A stretch of 64,000 nucleotides of DNA. Source: CAZHJK01 sp964533275. GTDB taxonomy: Bacteria; Bacillota; Clostridia; Eubacteriales; Garciellaceae. The DNA lies in the NCBI GenBank assembly GCA_964533275.1, contig CAZHJK010000004.1:104697-168696 (forward strand), in the 5' to 3' direction. Below, piece by piece: positions 16,667 through 25,686 of the stretch; position 1 is the stretch's first letter, and every line of letters starts with the position of its first letter. Made by a program: the position numbers and the translations under genes. Under the pieces are notes generated by a model. That model was not told where the DNA came from. It worked only from the letters and a program-made list of their open reading frames with translations, and searched no databases.

Positions 16667-16906
16667 GGTTCATACCTCCTAGTTGACTTATTAAGGAAAT
16701 TTATTCAAATTCCTTGCGCATTAATTAAATTTCTACTTTTTTATTTAAATTCCTTCTTATTTAATAACTCACTTATTTATGCAATAATCTTGCATGACCT
16801 TTAGAGTAGGGTACCTTGTTTTTAATAAAAATTCTTATTATTAAGTTTTGTGAATTCCTTCAATTATTAATATGTGCTAAAATAGAATAAAAACTCGGAG
16901 GCAGTT

Positions 16907-17734
16907 ATGAAGATATATGCTTTAGTTGGATCAAGTGGAACAGGGAAAAGTTATAGAGCCATGGAAGTGGCAAATAATTATAATATAGAAATGATGATTG
17001 ATGACGGATTAATAATATGGGGCACTAAGGTGGTTGCAGGTTCTTCGGCTAAAAAGGAAAAAACAAAGATTGCAGCTGTTAAACGGGCACTTTTTTCAGA
17101 TAAATCCCATATAGAGGATACTAAAGCTGCCATCATCAAGTACAATCCTAATTCAATTTTGATTTTAGGCACCTCTGATAAAATGGTTAAAAGAGTACAG
17201 GAAACCCTTAAGCTTCCAGAAATAGAAGAGACCATTTATATAGGAGATGTCTCAAGTATAGAAGAAATTGAAATGGCGCGTAATATCAGGATTAAGGAAG
17301 GTAAGCATGTAATTCCAGTTCCGGCTTTAGAAATAAAGAAGTATTTTTCGGGATACTTTTTAGACCCTTTAAAAATCTTTCGAAAGAATTCCCATAGTAA
17401 GAGAACAGAATTTCAAGAAAAGACAGTAGTTAGACCTACCTTTTCTTATCTTGGAAATTATACAATAGCAGATACCGTTGTAAGCTCGGTTGTTAATCAT
17501 ATAGCATCAGGGGTAGATGGAATATATAGGGTAGGGAGAATTAATATTATAACTAATCCTAATGGATTGATAATTGAGTTAGATGTTTATATTGTCTATG
17601 GTCTAGTAATTCCAATCCTTTTAAAAAATGTTCAAAGGGATATAACAACAAAATTAGAATTTATGACAGGTCAGAATATATTAGGCGTGAATATTTATGT
17701 GAAAGGATTATGGGTTAAAAAAGATGAAAATTAG
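16907..17734 (+). CDS. P-loop ATPase fused to an Asp23/Gls24 domain
   Basis: This 275-residue protein has two parts. The N-terminal part of about 165 residues starts MKIYALVGSSGTGKSY, with a Walker A at residues 8-15 and a hydrophobic strand SILILGTSD that could carry Walker B. The C-terminal part of about 110 residues (GNYTIADTVVSSVVNHIASGVDGIYRVG, then IELDVYIVYGLVIPILLKNVQ) matches the Asp23/Gls24 (DUF322) envelope-stress fold. Fusion of a nucleotide-binding domain to Asp23 is unusual compared with stand-alone Asp23 proteins. The biochemical role is unknown. It overlaps the glycosylase gene by 11 bases, so the two are co-translated. Confidence 0.75.
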   Translation: MKIYALVGSSGTGKSYRAMEVANNYNIEMMIDDGLIIWGTKVVAGSSAKKEKTKIAAVKRALFSDKSHIEDTKAAIIKYNPNSILILGTSDKMVKRVQETLKLPEIEETIYIGDVSSIEEIEMARNIRIKEGKHVIPVPALEIKKYFSGYFLDPLKIFRKNSHSKRTEFQEKTVVRPTFSYLGNYTIADTVVSSVVNHIASGVDGIYRVGRINIITNPNGLIIELDVYIVYGLVIPILLKNVQRDITTKLEFMTGQNILGVNIYVKGLWVKKDEN

Positions 17735-18593
17735 AGAACTTGAAAATGGTATAATTATAGAAGATATTCAAAATTTTCATCCGGTGGAAACCTTTGAATG
17801 TGGACAATGCTTCAGATGGAACGAGACTGAGGATAACACCTATATTGGGGTAGTTAGGGATAAGGTGTTAGAAGTTGAGTTAAAGGATGGAGACTTATAT
17901 ATATATAATATAACCATAGATGATTTTTATGATAGGTGGATGGACTATTTTGATTTAGCCAGGGATTATAATAGTATACAAAGGCAATTAGAAGGGGATG
18001 AAGTGTTAAAGAAAGCTATACCCCATGGTAAGGGCATTAGGCTTCTTAATCAGGATGAATGGGAAACACTGATTTCCTTTATTATATCCTCCAATAAAAA
18101 TATACCTCATATTAAAATCATTGTGGAAAAACTATGTCAAAGCTATGGAGACAAATTAGAATATAGGGGAAAGACATATTATACATTTCCCACCCCCCAG
18201 CAATTATCTAATCTATCCATAGATGAAATTGCCCAAAGTAAATGTGGCTATAGAGCTAAGTTTATACATAGTGCAATAGAAAGGGTAAATACCGGTAAAA
18301 TTAATCTCTACAGCCTAAAGGAATTACCTATAGAGCAGACTATAAAACAGCTAATATCCCTATATGGAGTTGGTCCTAAAATCGCAGATTGCGTAATGTT
18401 ATTTTCCATGGGTAAATTTGAAGCATTCCCAACTGATGTATGGGTTAAGAGGGTGATGGAATATTTTTATTTTCAAGAGGATGCATCTATTAAGGATATT
18501 AAAATGTTTGCCAATAAAAAATGGGGTAAACTGGCAGGCTATGCTCAACAATATTTATTTCATTATGCAAGGAATATAGTTGGGAAGAAATAA
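17724..18593 (+). CDS. 8-oxoguanine DNA glycosylase/AP lyase (OGG1 type)
   Basis: The protein has 289 residues. An N-terminal OGG domain (FECGQCFRWN near residue 24) is followed by a helix-hairpin-helix. The hairpin LYGVGPKIADC places Lys219 at the catalytic lysine of human OGG1 (GVGTK), and PTDVW places Asp238 at the catalytic aspartate. CGYRAKF at about 174 is also conserved. The family removes 8-oxoguanine opposite C and nicks the strand. It is close in length to human OGG1, unlike the short archaeal types. Its first bases lie within the previous gene. Confidence 0.9.
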   Translation: MKIRELENGIIIEDIQNFHPVETFECGQCFRWNETEDNTYIGVVRDKVLEVELKDGDLYIYNITIDDFYDRWMDYFDLARDYNSIQRQLEGDEVLKKAIPHGKGIRLLNQDEWETLISFIISSNKNIPHIKIIVEKLCQSYGDKLEYRGKTYYTFPTPQQLSNLSIDEIAQSKCGYRAKFIHSAIERVNTGKINLYSLKELPIEQTIKQLISLYGVGPKIADCVMLFSMGKFEAFPTDVWVKRVMEYFYFQEDASIKDIKMFANKKWGKLAGYAQQYLFHYARNIVGKK

Positions 18594-18604
18594 GGAGATA
18601 AAGC

Positions 18605-18688
18605 AGGTATAAGGTATAAGGTATAAGGTAGAAGGTATAAGGTAGAAGGTATAAGGTAGAAGGTAGAAGGTATAAGGTAGAAGGTAGA
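18605..18688. repeat. Heptamer tandem repeat AGGTA(T/G)A, 12 units
   Basis: Twelve perfect consecutive 7-base units, each AGGTATA or AGGTAGA, fill the gap between two genes and end directly at the AAAGGAGG ribosome binding site of the next gene. Short relatives occur near 4670, 7420 and 36750. Confidence 0.95.
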
Positions 18689-18702
18689 AAAGGAGGAAAG
18701 GT

Positions 18703-19392
18703 ATGCAATTATTAGGAACAATAGCAAATTCATCAGCAATTATAATAGGGGCTTTAATTGGAGTTATAATTAAAAAGGGTATTCCTGAAAGAGTGAATGA
18801 TACTATCTTAAAGGGTTTAGCCTTGGGAATAATGGTCTATGGAGTATCTGAGGGTATAAAGACAGAAAATCTAATTATTGTTCTTGGAAGTCTTGTATTA
18901 GGAGGAATTATTGGGGAATTATTTAATGTTGATAAAAGATTAGAAAACTTAGGTAGTAACCTAGAAAAAAAATTTAAAAACAAGGGTGGAAATATATCCC
19001 AGGCATTTGTCACCACATCCCTTATGTATTGTATTGGTGCCATGGCTATAACTGGTGCCTTGCAAAGCGGTCTACAAAACGATCATACTACCCTATATGC
19101 AAAATCCCTAATAGATTTTGTTGTGGCTATCATTTTTGGTTCAACCCTTGGGATCGGCGTGGTTTTATCTGGAATAGCAGTATTTATATACCAAGGTTCT
19201 ATTACTCTATTAGCTGTTTTTATAAAATCTCTAATAGAAGATCCGGTAATTAGAGAAATGACAGCAATAGGTGGGATTTTGATTTTGGGAATTGCCCTAA
19301 ATATGATAGGATTGACTAAAACACGAATGGCTAATCTTCTACCGGCAGTACTTATTCCAATTATTATCTATATAATCTATCCATTCGTTTAA
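18703..19392 (+). CDS. DUF554 family membrane protein
   Basis: This 229-residue, strongly hydrophobic protein has about six to seven helices. Landmarks are GTIANSSAIIIGALIG at the N-terminus, LVLGGIIGE, SLMYCIGAMAITGALQSG, and GGILILGIALNMIGLTKTRMANLLPA near the end, all typical of DUF554 (YdfK/YqgA). The function is unknown, although transport is generally assumed. Its ribosome binding site adjoins the heptamer array. The DMT transporter gene begins 21 bases after the stop. Confidence 0.85.
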   Translation: MQLLGTIANSSAIIIGALIGVIIKKGIPERVNDTILKGLALGIMVYGVSEGIKTENLIIVLGSLVLGGIIGELFNVDKRLENLGSNLEKKFKNKGGNISQAFVTTSLMYCIGAMAITGALQSGLQNDHTTLYAKSLIDFVVAIIFGSTLGIGVVLSGIAVFIYQGSITLLAVFIKSLIEDPVIREMTAIGGILILGIALNMIGLTKTRMANLLPAVLIPIIIYIIYPFV

Positions 19393-19413
19393 AATGGGCT
19401 TGGAGGTAATGTC

Positions 19414-20325
19414 TTGATAAATGAAAACTTAGAGAAAAGGGGATATTTAATGGTTATGTTCTCAGCAATATGCTGGGGGCTATTGGGCACCTTTATTAAA
19501 AAATTAGGTTACATTAACTATGATTCTATTTCAATAGCTGCCTTTCGACCTACCATAGCACTAATTTTCTATATTATTTTAACTTTGATTCAAAAGCCCT
19601 CGGATTTTAAAACAGATATGCGGGGGCTTATACTATTTTGTATATATGGGATAGTAGCATATAATGGCTTGTTTGTGGGATTTTCCTATGCCGTTGAACT
19701 GACCACCCTATCAACAGCGGTAATACTTTTATATACATCACCTATTTTTGTTACCATTCTTTCATACTTCTTTTTTGGAGAACCCCTAAACTATAAAAAA
19801 GTTATCGCCCTAATAGCAACTGCTATTGGGTGTTTTCTTGTAGCTGAGGGTTATAAACCAGGAGCTTTTCAAGTAAATAGTGTAGGTATTTTATGGGGAT
19901 TGGTGTCTGCAATCGGATTTGCCATGCAAAGTATTTTAGGAAAGATAATTTTAAGGAATTATTCCCATAGAACCTTACTAGTTTATGGTTTTTTATTTTC
20001 TGCATTGTTTCTATGGTTTTTTCGACCGCCATGGATATTACTAGGAAATATACCAGGTTTGACACCCCTTATATTAATATTGAGCATAGGGATAATAAGT
20101 ACAATAATTCCAAATGGTTTATATGCAAGTGCTTTAAAATATGTTGAGGCAAGTAAGGCTAGTATTTTAACGAACCTTGAACCTATGGTAGCAGTTTTTT
20201 TAGCATTTGTACTTTTCAATGAAAGATTGGTAATCTTTCAATGGGTAGGCATAGCTCTTATCCTATTTTCAGTAGTATTGGTTCAGTATAAGTTTAAGGA
20301 AAGAACTGGAACAAAGGTTGAATAA
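19414..20325 (+). CDS. EamA/DMT superfamily transporter
   Basis: This is a 303-residue, ten-helix protein with two EamA repeats (about residues 10-140 and 155-295). It starts with TTG, supported by GGAGG seven bases upstream; the nearby ATG at 19421 is out of frame. SAICWGLLGTFIKKLG opens repeat one, and EASKASILTNLEPMVAVFLAFVLFNERL is the conserved end of repeat two. The family exports or imports small metabolites, often amino acids; the substrate is not predictable. It is probably co-transcribed with the DUF554 gene. Confidence 0.85.
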   Translation: MINENLEKRGYLMVMFSAICWGLLGTFIKKLGYINYDSISIAAFRPTIALIFYIILTLIQKPSDFKTDMRGLILFCIYGIVAYNGLFVGFSYAVELTTLSTAVILLYTSPIFVTILSYFFFGEPLNYKKVIALIATAIGCFLVAEGYKPGAFQVNSVGILWGLVSAIGFAMQSILGKIILRNYSHRTLLVYGFLFSALFLWFFRPPWILLGNIPGLTPLILILSIGIISTIIPNGLYASALKYVEASKASILTNLEPMVAVFLAFVLFNERLVIFQWVGIALILFSVVLVQYKFKERTGTKVE

Positions 20326-20472
20326 TCTATAAAATCCAGGGCAATAATAAGAGGAGAAATTTGTAAATATTGAAATAGTTAGAAAAAAGTTGATAATCAA
20401 AGAAAATGAAAGATATATTATAGTAATAAAGGATTTTGGCTAATTATGACCGGTAAAAAACCACTACAATAT

Positions 20473-20501
20473 TTGCCAACTACTATAGCTTTCTATATTA
20501 T
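20473..20501 (+). promoter_or_regulatory. Probable groESL promoter
   Basis: TTGCCA (20473-20478) and TATTAT (20496-20501) are 17 bases apart, immediately before CIRCE. Confidence 0.6.
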
Positions 20502-20505
20502 ATTA

Positions 20506-20532
20506 TTAGCACTCAACTTAAAGGAGTGCTAA
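20506..20532. promoter_or_regulatory. CIRCE element (HrcA operator)
   Basis: TTAGCACTC-N9-GAGTGCTAA is a perfect match to the CIRCE inverted repeat. HrcA bound here represses groESL until heat shock. Confidence 0.98.
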
Positions 20533-20580
20533 TAATTCTATAAATAAATATAATTATAAATATCTTTAAGGAGGGTTAAT

Positions 20581-20865
20581 ATGAACATCAAACCATTAGG
20601 TGACAGAGTTGTAATCAAAGTAAAGGAAGAAGAGGAAACAACAAAAAGTGGTATTGTATTACCAGGAACTGCTAAGGAAAAACCCCAGGAGGGAACTATA
20701 ATGGCAGTTGGTAGTGGAGAAATAGTAGATGGAAAGAAGGTAGAACTGGAAGTAAAGGTTGGAGATAATGTGTTTTACTCTAAATATGCAGGCACAGAAG
20801 TTAAAGTGAATGAAGAGGAATATCTAATTTTAAGACAAAGCGATATTTTAGCTATTGTAGAGTAA
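20581..20865 (+). CDS. groES: Co-chaperonin GroES
   Basis: This 94-residue protein starts MNIKPLGDRVVIK, has the mobile loop EETTKSGIVLPGTAKEKP and ends with the roof-loop/barrel DILAIVE. It caps the GroEL ring. AAGGAGGG precedes the ATG, and groEL follows after 60 bases in the same CIRCE-controlled operon. Confidence 0.98.
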   Translation: MNIKPLGDRVVIKVKEEEETTKSGIVLPGTAKEKPQEGTIMAVGSGEIVDGKKVELEVKVGDNVFYSKYAGTEVKVNEEEYLILRQSDILAIVE

Positions 20866-20925
20866 AACTATCTGGAGCATTACATAGAAGCTCCCCATAT
20901 AATAGAAATTTAGGAGGTATGAAAA

Positions 20926-22569
20926 ATGGCAAAGGAAATTAAATTTGGTGAAGAGGCTAGAAAGTCACTTGAAGCAGGTGTAAATAAATTAGCAGATACA
21001 GTTAAGGTTACATTAGGACCAAAGGGAAGAAATGTTGTATTAGATAAAAAATTTGGTTCTCCTATTATTACAAATGATGGAGTAACAATTGCAAGAGAAA
21101 TTGAATTAGAGGATTCCTTTGAAAACATGGGTGCACAATTAGTAAAGGAAGTAGCTACCAAAACAAATGATGTTGCAGGTGACGGTACTACTACCGCTAC
21201 ATTATTAGCACAGGCAACCATTCGAGAAGGTTTAAAAAATGTAGCAGCTGGTGCAAATCCAATGGTTTTAAAGAAGGGTATTGAAAAGGCATTAGATACT
21301 GTTGTAGAAGAAATCAAAAAAGCTAGTAAGACAATTGAGAGCAAGGAAGCTATAAGACAGGTTGCATCTAATTCAGCATCCGATGAAACTATTGGACAAT
21401 TAATATCCGATGCAATGGAAAAGGTAGGAAGTGATGGAGTTATCACTGTAGAAGAAGGAAAGACCATGGGTATTGAATTAGAGGTTGTAGAAGGTATGCA
21501 ATTTGACCGTGGCTATCTTTCACCATATATGGTAACAGATACAGAAAAGATGGAAGCTGTTATGGATGATCCATATATACTTATTACTGATAAGAAAATC
21601 TCTAATATTCAAGAAATTCTACCATTACTTGAGCAAATAGTACAACAGGGTGGAAAACTATTAATTATTGCAGAGGATGTAGAAGGAGAAGCATTAGCTA
21701 CCTTAGTTGTAAATAAACTTAGAGGTACATTTAATTGTATAGCAGTAAAGGCTCCAGGATTTGGTGATAGAAGAAAAGCAATGCTAGATGATATAGCTAT
21801 TTTAACCGGAGGAACTGTAATATCTGAAGAACTTGGATTAGATCTTAAAACCGTTGAGCTTGATCAATTAGGTAAGGCAAGACAAATTAAGGTAGATAAG
21901 GAAAACACTATTATAGTTGAAGGTTCTGGAGATGCAAAGGCTATTAAAGATAGAGTTCAACAAATAAGAACTCAAATAGAAGATACTCAATCAGAATTTG
22001 ATAAAGAAAAGCTACAGGAAAGATTAGCGAAATTATCAGGTGGAGTAGCTGTAATTAAAGTAGGAGCCGCTACAGAAACTGAGCTAAAAGAGAAAAAGTA
22101 TAGAATTGAAGATGCATTAGCTGCTACAAGAGCTGCAGTAGAAGAGGGAATAGTAGCAGGTGGTGGAGTATCATATATTAATTCAATACCAGCCGTTGAG
22201 AAATTAGTAGATTTACTTTCTGGAGATGAAAAAACTGGTGCAAATATAATTCGAAGAGCAATTGAAGAGCCAATTAGACAAATTGCTTTAAATGCTGGAT
22301 TAGAAGGTTCCATAATTGTTGAAAGAATTAAAAATGAAAAACCAGGAGTTGGCTTTGATGCTTACAAAGGTGAATATACTAATATGATCGATGCAGGAAT
22401 TATTGACCCAACTAAAGTAGTTCGTTCTGCTATTCAAAATGCCTGCAGTATCGCGGCTATGCTATTAACGACAGAGTCTGTTGTTGCAGACCTACCTGAA
22501 GAAGAACCAGCAGGTGGTATGGGCGGCGGCATGCCAGGAGGCATGGGCGGCGGAATGCCAATGATGTAA
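20926..22569 (+). CDS. groL: Chaperonin GroEL
   Basis: The protein has 547 residues, the normal length. TVKVTLGPKGRNVVLDKKFG and NDGVTIAREIELED lie near the N-terminus, VAGDGTTTATLLAQ carries the ATPase Asp, and the C-terminus is the usual Gly-Met tail (GGGMPGGMGGGMPMM). It forms the double-ring folding chamber with GroES. The operon ends at the hairpin at 22580. Confidence 0.99.
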   Translation: MAKEIKFGEEARKSLEAGVNKLADTVKVTLGPKGRNVVLDKKFGSPIITNDGVTIAREIELEDSFENMGAQLVKEVATKTNDVAGDGTTTATLLAQATIREGLKNVAAGANPMVLKKGIEKALDTVVEEIKKASKTIESKEAIRQVASNSASDETIGQLISDAMEKVGSDGVITVEEGKTMGIELEVVEGMQFDRGYLSPYMVTDTEKMEAVMDDPYILITDKKISNIQEILPLLEQIVQQGGKLLIIAEDVEGEALATLVVNKLRGTFNCIAVKAPGFGDRRKAMLDDIAILTGGTVISEELGLDLKTVELDQLGKARQIKVDKENTIIVEGSGDAKAIKDRVQQIRTQIEDTQSEFDKEKLQERLAKLSGGVAVIKVGAATETELKEKKYRIEDALAATRAAVEEGIVAGGGVSYINSIPAVEKLVDLLSGDEKTGANIIRRAIEEPIRQIALNAGLEGSIIVERIKNEKPGVGFDAYKGEYTNMIDAGIIDPTKVVRSAIQNACSIAAMLLTTESVVADLPEEEPAGGMGGGMPGGMGGGMPMM

Positions 22570-22579
22570 GTTGAGTTTA

Positions 22580-22612
22580 AACCCGAAATCTTTTAGATTT
22601 CGGGTTATATTT
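22580..22612 (+). terminator. Terminator of groESL
   Basis: AACCCGAAATCT (22580-22591) pairs with AGATTTCGGGTT (22595-22606), followed by ATATTTTTT. Confidence 0.9.
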
Positions 22613-22735
22613 TTTGAATAAAAAAGTTAGATTATGCTATTGATTATTTACATAAATTGGAATATAATTAACTAGTATGCTTTGTTAATTTATTGTGATA
22701 AAGTAAAAAGACTATATATTTTAAGGGGGATGAAA

Positions 22736-22888
22736 GTGGAACGTACGAAACTATGGGAAGAGATTGAAGTTAAAAAACAAAAGTTAGATGAATTAATAGA
22801 TAATAATAACACAATTAAAAATACAAAAATTATTAATACTAGCCAAAAGCTAGATGAACTAATAACAAAATTTTATGAAAATCCCTGA
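22736..22888 (+). CDS. Spo0E-like aspartyl-phosphate phosphatase
   Basis: A small protein of 50 residues from a GTG start that has AAGGGGG six bases upstream; in-frame starts at 22682 and 22730 have no properly spaced site. The Spo0E signature SQKLDELITKFY is at the C-terminal end, preceded by a first helix with VKKQKLDELI. Members dephosphorylate Spo0A~P and related regulators, delaying sporulation. It implies that the organism has the Spo0A pathway. It is monocistronic. Confidence 0.8.
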   Translation: MERTKLWEEIEVKKQKLDELIDNNNTIKNTKIINTSQKLDELITKFYENP

Positions 22889-23060
22889 ATTTAATGACTA
22901 GGATACTAGTCTTTTTTATTTCCCTAGAATCCTTAAAAAAATTAAATTATTATAAAATTATTCTCTTAGGCAAAATATTTTGAATTGTCAATATATACTT
23001 ATTTATTGTATAAAAAACTGGGTATAATAAAAAGACAAAATATTTTATGGAGGGAGTTTG

Positions 23061-23714
23061 ATGAAATTTAAAAAAATTTTATTAGTATTATTTATTACTG
23101 TTTCTTTAATATTTTTTGGTTGTGCTAACGATACACCAGAAGAAACACCAGGAGAAGATCAAAACCAAGAAGAAAATCAAGAAGATGATACAAAAGAAGA
23201 TGCAGAGACAACTGCTTCAATAGTTAATGAGGAGTCCGCATTTTTAGAAGCAATAAGTGAAGATGGAACATGGATTATCGCTACATTACAGGATTTAGAA
23301 TTTGATGAGGAATTAGTGGTAGAGGGTGAATTTAGAGATAAAGATGATGAAAATAATGATATATACCGTAAATTAGCTCTATATGCACAGGATCAGGATC
23401 GAAATGTAACAGAAAGATACACTGTCACTGCACCAAAAATGACCATTAAAAGTCCTAATACAAACATTCAAGGCGGCACCTTTGAAGGAGATATTTTTGT
23501 AGAGGCTGATGGCTTTACAATAACAGATGCTACTATAGAAGGAAATGTATATTTTGCTAATGAAGAATATGAATCTACATTTGAATTAGTTGATGGTGGT
23601 GAAGTAACAGGAGAAACAGAGGTTGGTGAAGATACAGGAGATACAGATGATATAGAAGATTCAGATGGTATAGAAGATACAGATGATATAGAAGATACAG
23701 GGGATGAAGATTAA
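23061..23714 (+). CDS. Acidic lipoprotein with beta-solenoid-like segment
   Basis: The start is the ATG six bases after GGAGGG; the TTG before it is ignored. The 217-residue product has a signal peptide with lipobox IFFGC (Cys20), then an acidic linker rich in Glu, Gln and Asp. The central region has short strands around NTNIQGGTFEGDIFVEADG and FTITDATIEGNVYF, resembling the turns of a parallel beta-helix. It ends in acidic repeats of D-I-E-D-T/S-D. It is probably exposed on the outer face of the membrane. I do not recognise a family or function. Confidence 0.65.
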   Translation: MKFKKILLVLFITVSLIFFGCANDTPEETPGEDQNQEENQEDDTKEDAETTASIVNEESAFLEAISEDGTWIIATLQDLEFDEELVVEGEFRDKDDENNDIYRKLALYAQDQDRNVTERYTVTAPKMTIKSPNTNIQGGTFEGDIFVEADGFTITDATIEGNVYFANEEYESTFELVDGGEVTGETEVGEDTGDTDDIEDSDGIEDTDDIEDTGDED

Positions 23715-23720
23715 TTGACA

Positions 23721-23752
23721 ATACTGCTGTCTTGACAGCAGTATTTTTTTTT
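23721..23752 (+). terminator. Terminator after the acidic lipoprotein
   Basis: ATACTGCTGTC (23721-23731) and GACAGCAGTAT (23734-23744) form a perfect stem followed by a run of about nine T. Confidence 0.92.
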
Positions 23753-23813
23753 ATTAAAATTAATAACAGTGATTATAAAATTAACATTATAAAGGGATGG
23801 TGTAAAAGTACAA

Positions 23814-24845
23814 ATGAATAAAAAAGATGGATTTTTAAAAAGGAAGAATATTGAATTTACAGTACAAAGATACTTTATTGATGCGCTAAGCTATATGGCA
23901 CTAGGTCTTTTTTCATCTTTAATAATTGGAACTATCTTAAATACTATTGGAGGAAAATTAGGAATAACATTTTTCACTGATACTATTTGGCCAATTGCCC
24001 AGGCAATGACCGGACCAGCTATAGCAGTAGCTGTTTCCTATGGTTTACAGGCACCACCCTTAGTTATCTTCGCATCCGTACTTACAGGTGCTGCAGGAGC
24101 AGAATTAGGAGGACCGGTAGGGGCATTTTTAGCAGCAGTTTTTGGCGCCGAGTTTGGGAAGCTTGTTTATAAGGAAACCAAGATTGATATTATTGTCACC
24201 CCTGCAGTCACTATTATTGTTGGCGTATTGGTAGGACAATTTGTTGGACCCGCTGTTGCGGCCTTTATGACAGGATTTGGTAATATGATAATGTATGCAA
24301 CCCAATTACAGCCCATTCCAATGGGTATTATTATCTCAGTATTAGTAGGGATGGCTCTGACTTTACCTATTAGTAGTGCTGCTATAGCAATAATGTTAGG
24401 TTTAGGTGGTCTTGCAGCTGGGGCTGCAACAGTGGGCTGTTCTGCTCAGATGATTGGTTTTGCTGTAATGAGCTATAGGGAAAACGGTATGGGAGGATTA
24501 TTAGCTCAAGGATTAGGAACATCAATGCTGCAGGTCCCTAATATTGTAAAAAATCCGAGGATTTGGATTCCCCCTACGCTTACCGCCGCCATATTAGGTC
24601 CTATATCAACTTATTTATTCAAAATGGAGAATATACCCATAGGTGCAGGAATGGGAACAAGTGGGTTTGTGGGTCAATTTGGGACAATTACTGCTATGGA
24701 GACTATAGGTAGAGGTGGATTATCTATGTATTTGAATATTTTACTATTACATTTTATACTACCAGCAATTTTTACCCTATTAATCGCAAAATTCATGAGA
24801 AAAAAAGGATGGATAAAGGAAGGAGATTTAAAGCTTGACCTATAG
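23814..24845 (+). CDS. PTS EIIC-like membrane permease (PTS_EIIC_2 family)
   Basis: This 343-residue protein has about nine to ten hydrophobic helices. It matches the stand-alone EIIC type: FIDALSYMALGLFSSLIIGTILNTIG at the start, GAAGAELGGPVGAFLAA, LTLPISSAAIAIMLGLGGLAAGAATVGC and GTSGFVGQFGT. No EIIA or EIIB domain and no phosphorylatable Cys/His module is encoded nearby, so it may act as an ordinary transporter or use distant PTS parts. The sugar, if any, is unknown. Confidence 0.75.
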   Translation: MNKKDGFLKRKNIEFTVQRYFIDALSYMALGLFSSLIIGTILNTIGGKLGITFFTDTIWPIAQAMTGPAIAVAVSYGLQAPPLVIFASVLTGAAGAELGGPVGAFLAAVFGAEFGKLVYKETKIDIIVTPAVTIIVGVLVGQFVGPAVAAFMTGFGNMIMYATQLQPIPMGIIISVLVGMALTLPISSAAIAIMLGLGGLAAGAATVGCSAQMIGFAVMSYRENGMGGLLAQGLGTSMLQVPNIVKNPRIWIPPTLTAAILGPISTYLFKMENIPIGAGMGTSGFVGQFGTITAMETIGRGGLSMYLNILLLHFILPAIFTLLIAKFMRKKGWIKEGDLKLDL

Positions 24846-25032
24846 TACCATGATATATTCTGGTTAATTTTATAGAAAAGTTATATAAGAAATTTATTGT
24901 AAATGTAGCTATAATAACATAAAATTATTATAAGAGAAGACATGATAATTATAAGATAGCTGACATAATTCTTTAAAATTTGATTTTACCATTAAATTAA
25001 ATTAATTGAATTTTGTCATCTATCTTATTTTT

Positions 25033-25069
25033 TTATTGCATAGGTAAGTACAACTTTCCTATACAATAA
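25033..25069. repeat. Solo hairpin related to the structured element (copy E)
   Basis: TTATTGCATAGGTAAGT (25033-25049) and ACTTTCCTATACAATAA (25053-25069) nearly match the opening hairpin of copies A-D, but none of the downstream body is present. Confidence 0.6.
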
Positions 25070-25264
25070 AAAAAATTTTACCGATGTCCATGGGAAAATG
25101 GTCAATGAAATCCATTGTATTATCAACTCTTTGTTAAAAATTTGGAGAGTATTACGAATTCATTAATATATAAATAATTAAAAATATTTATAAATATTTT
25201 ATCAAATAGGAAGGAATTCTCAATTTTATATAGAATAGCAATAATATAATAATAAATTATACTG

Positions 25265-25305
25265 TCACATATAGTGAAATAAACTTACCGCATCACACAT
25301 AGTGA
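25265..25305. promoter_or_regulatory. Pair of TCAC-N5-GTGA palindromes
   Basis: TCACATATAGTGA (25265-25277) and TCACACATAGTGA (25293-25305) repeat with 28-base spacing. They are candidate operators, but they lie nearly 400 bases before dctP. Confidence 0.35.
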
Positions 25306-25686
25306 AATTATCAGAAATTTCTAGAGGATTCATGTATTCGATTAAAGGCTAAAGCCCCAGACAAAGTAAATTAACAACATCCATAGAGTTCAAATGAAAT
25401 CGATTAACTACATAATTTCTATATGCGCTTCTTAGTGTAATCGTTTAAATCCACAAGTGGATAATGTATAAGGATACAATTTGAATCATAAGCGGTAATT
25501 TAAAAAAAGGAAAATTTGTTTTTTACTTAATATAATATAGTTATAGTTTTTATTGTTAAAATTATAGCTATATTGACATCATGGATAAATACATTTTGAG
25601 TAACTTGTTAGGAAAGGAGGGGTAGCAGAAAAGGTAAATTAATTAATAAGTATTAAGAAGATTAAAAAATTTGAAGGGGGTAAATT

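Larger units (their letters stand above)
24846..25686. other. Intergenic region upstream of the TRAP operon
   Basis: About 840 bases without a convincing gene. They contain a solitary copy of the AT hairpin of the structured element (25033-25069) and two TCAC-N5-GTGA palindromes (25265-25277 and 25293-25305). A TTGACA lies near 25573 without an obvious -10. The promoter of the downstream operon should be here. Confidence 0.6.

Noticed and set aside
18499..18708. Minus-strand open frame with LPSTLYLLP-type repeats
   Set aside because: The repeats are the translation of the heptamer array; a 7-base period gives a repeating peptide in any open frame. Part of it is antisense to the glycosylase gene.
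20910..21467. Long antisense frame over groEL
   Set aside because: It is a mirror of the strongly coding groEL frame; Ser/Thr/Val-rich shadow proteins like this are common antisense to GroEL.
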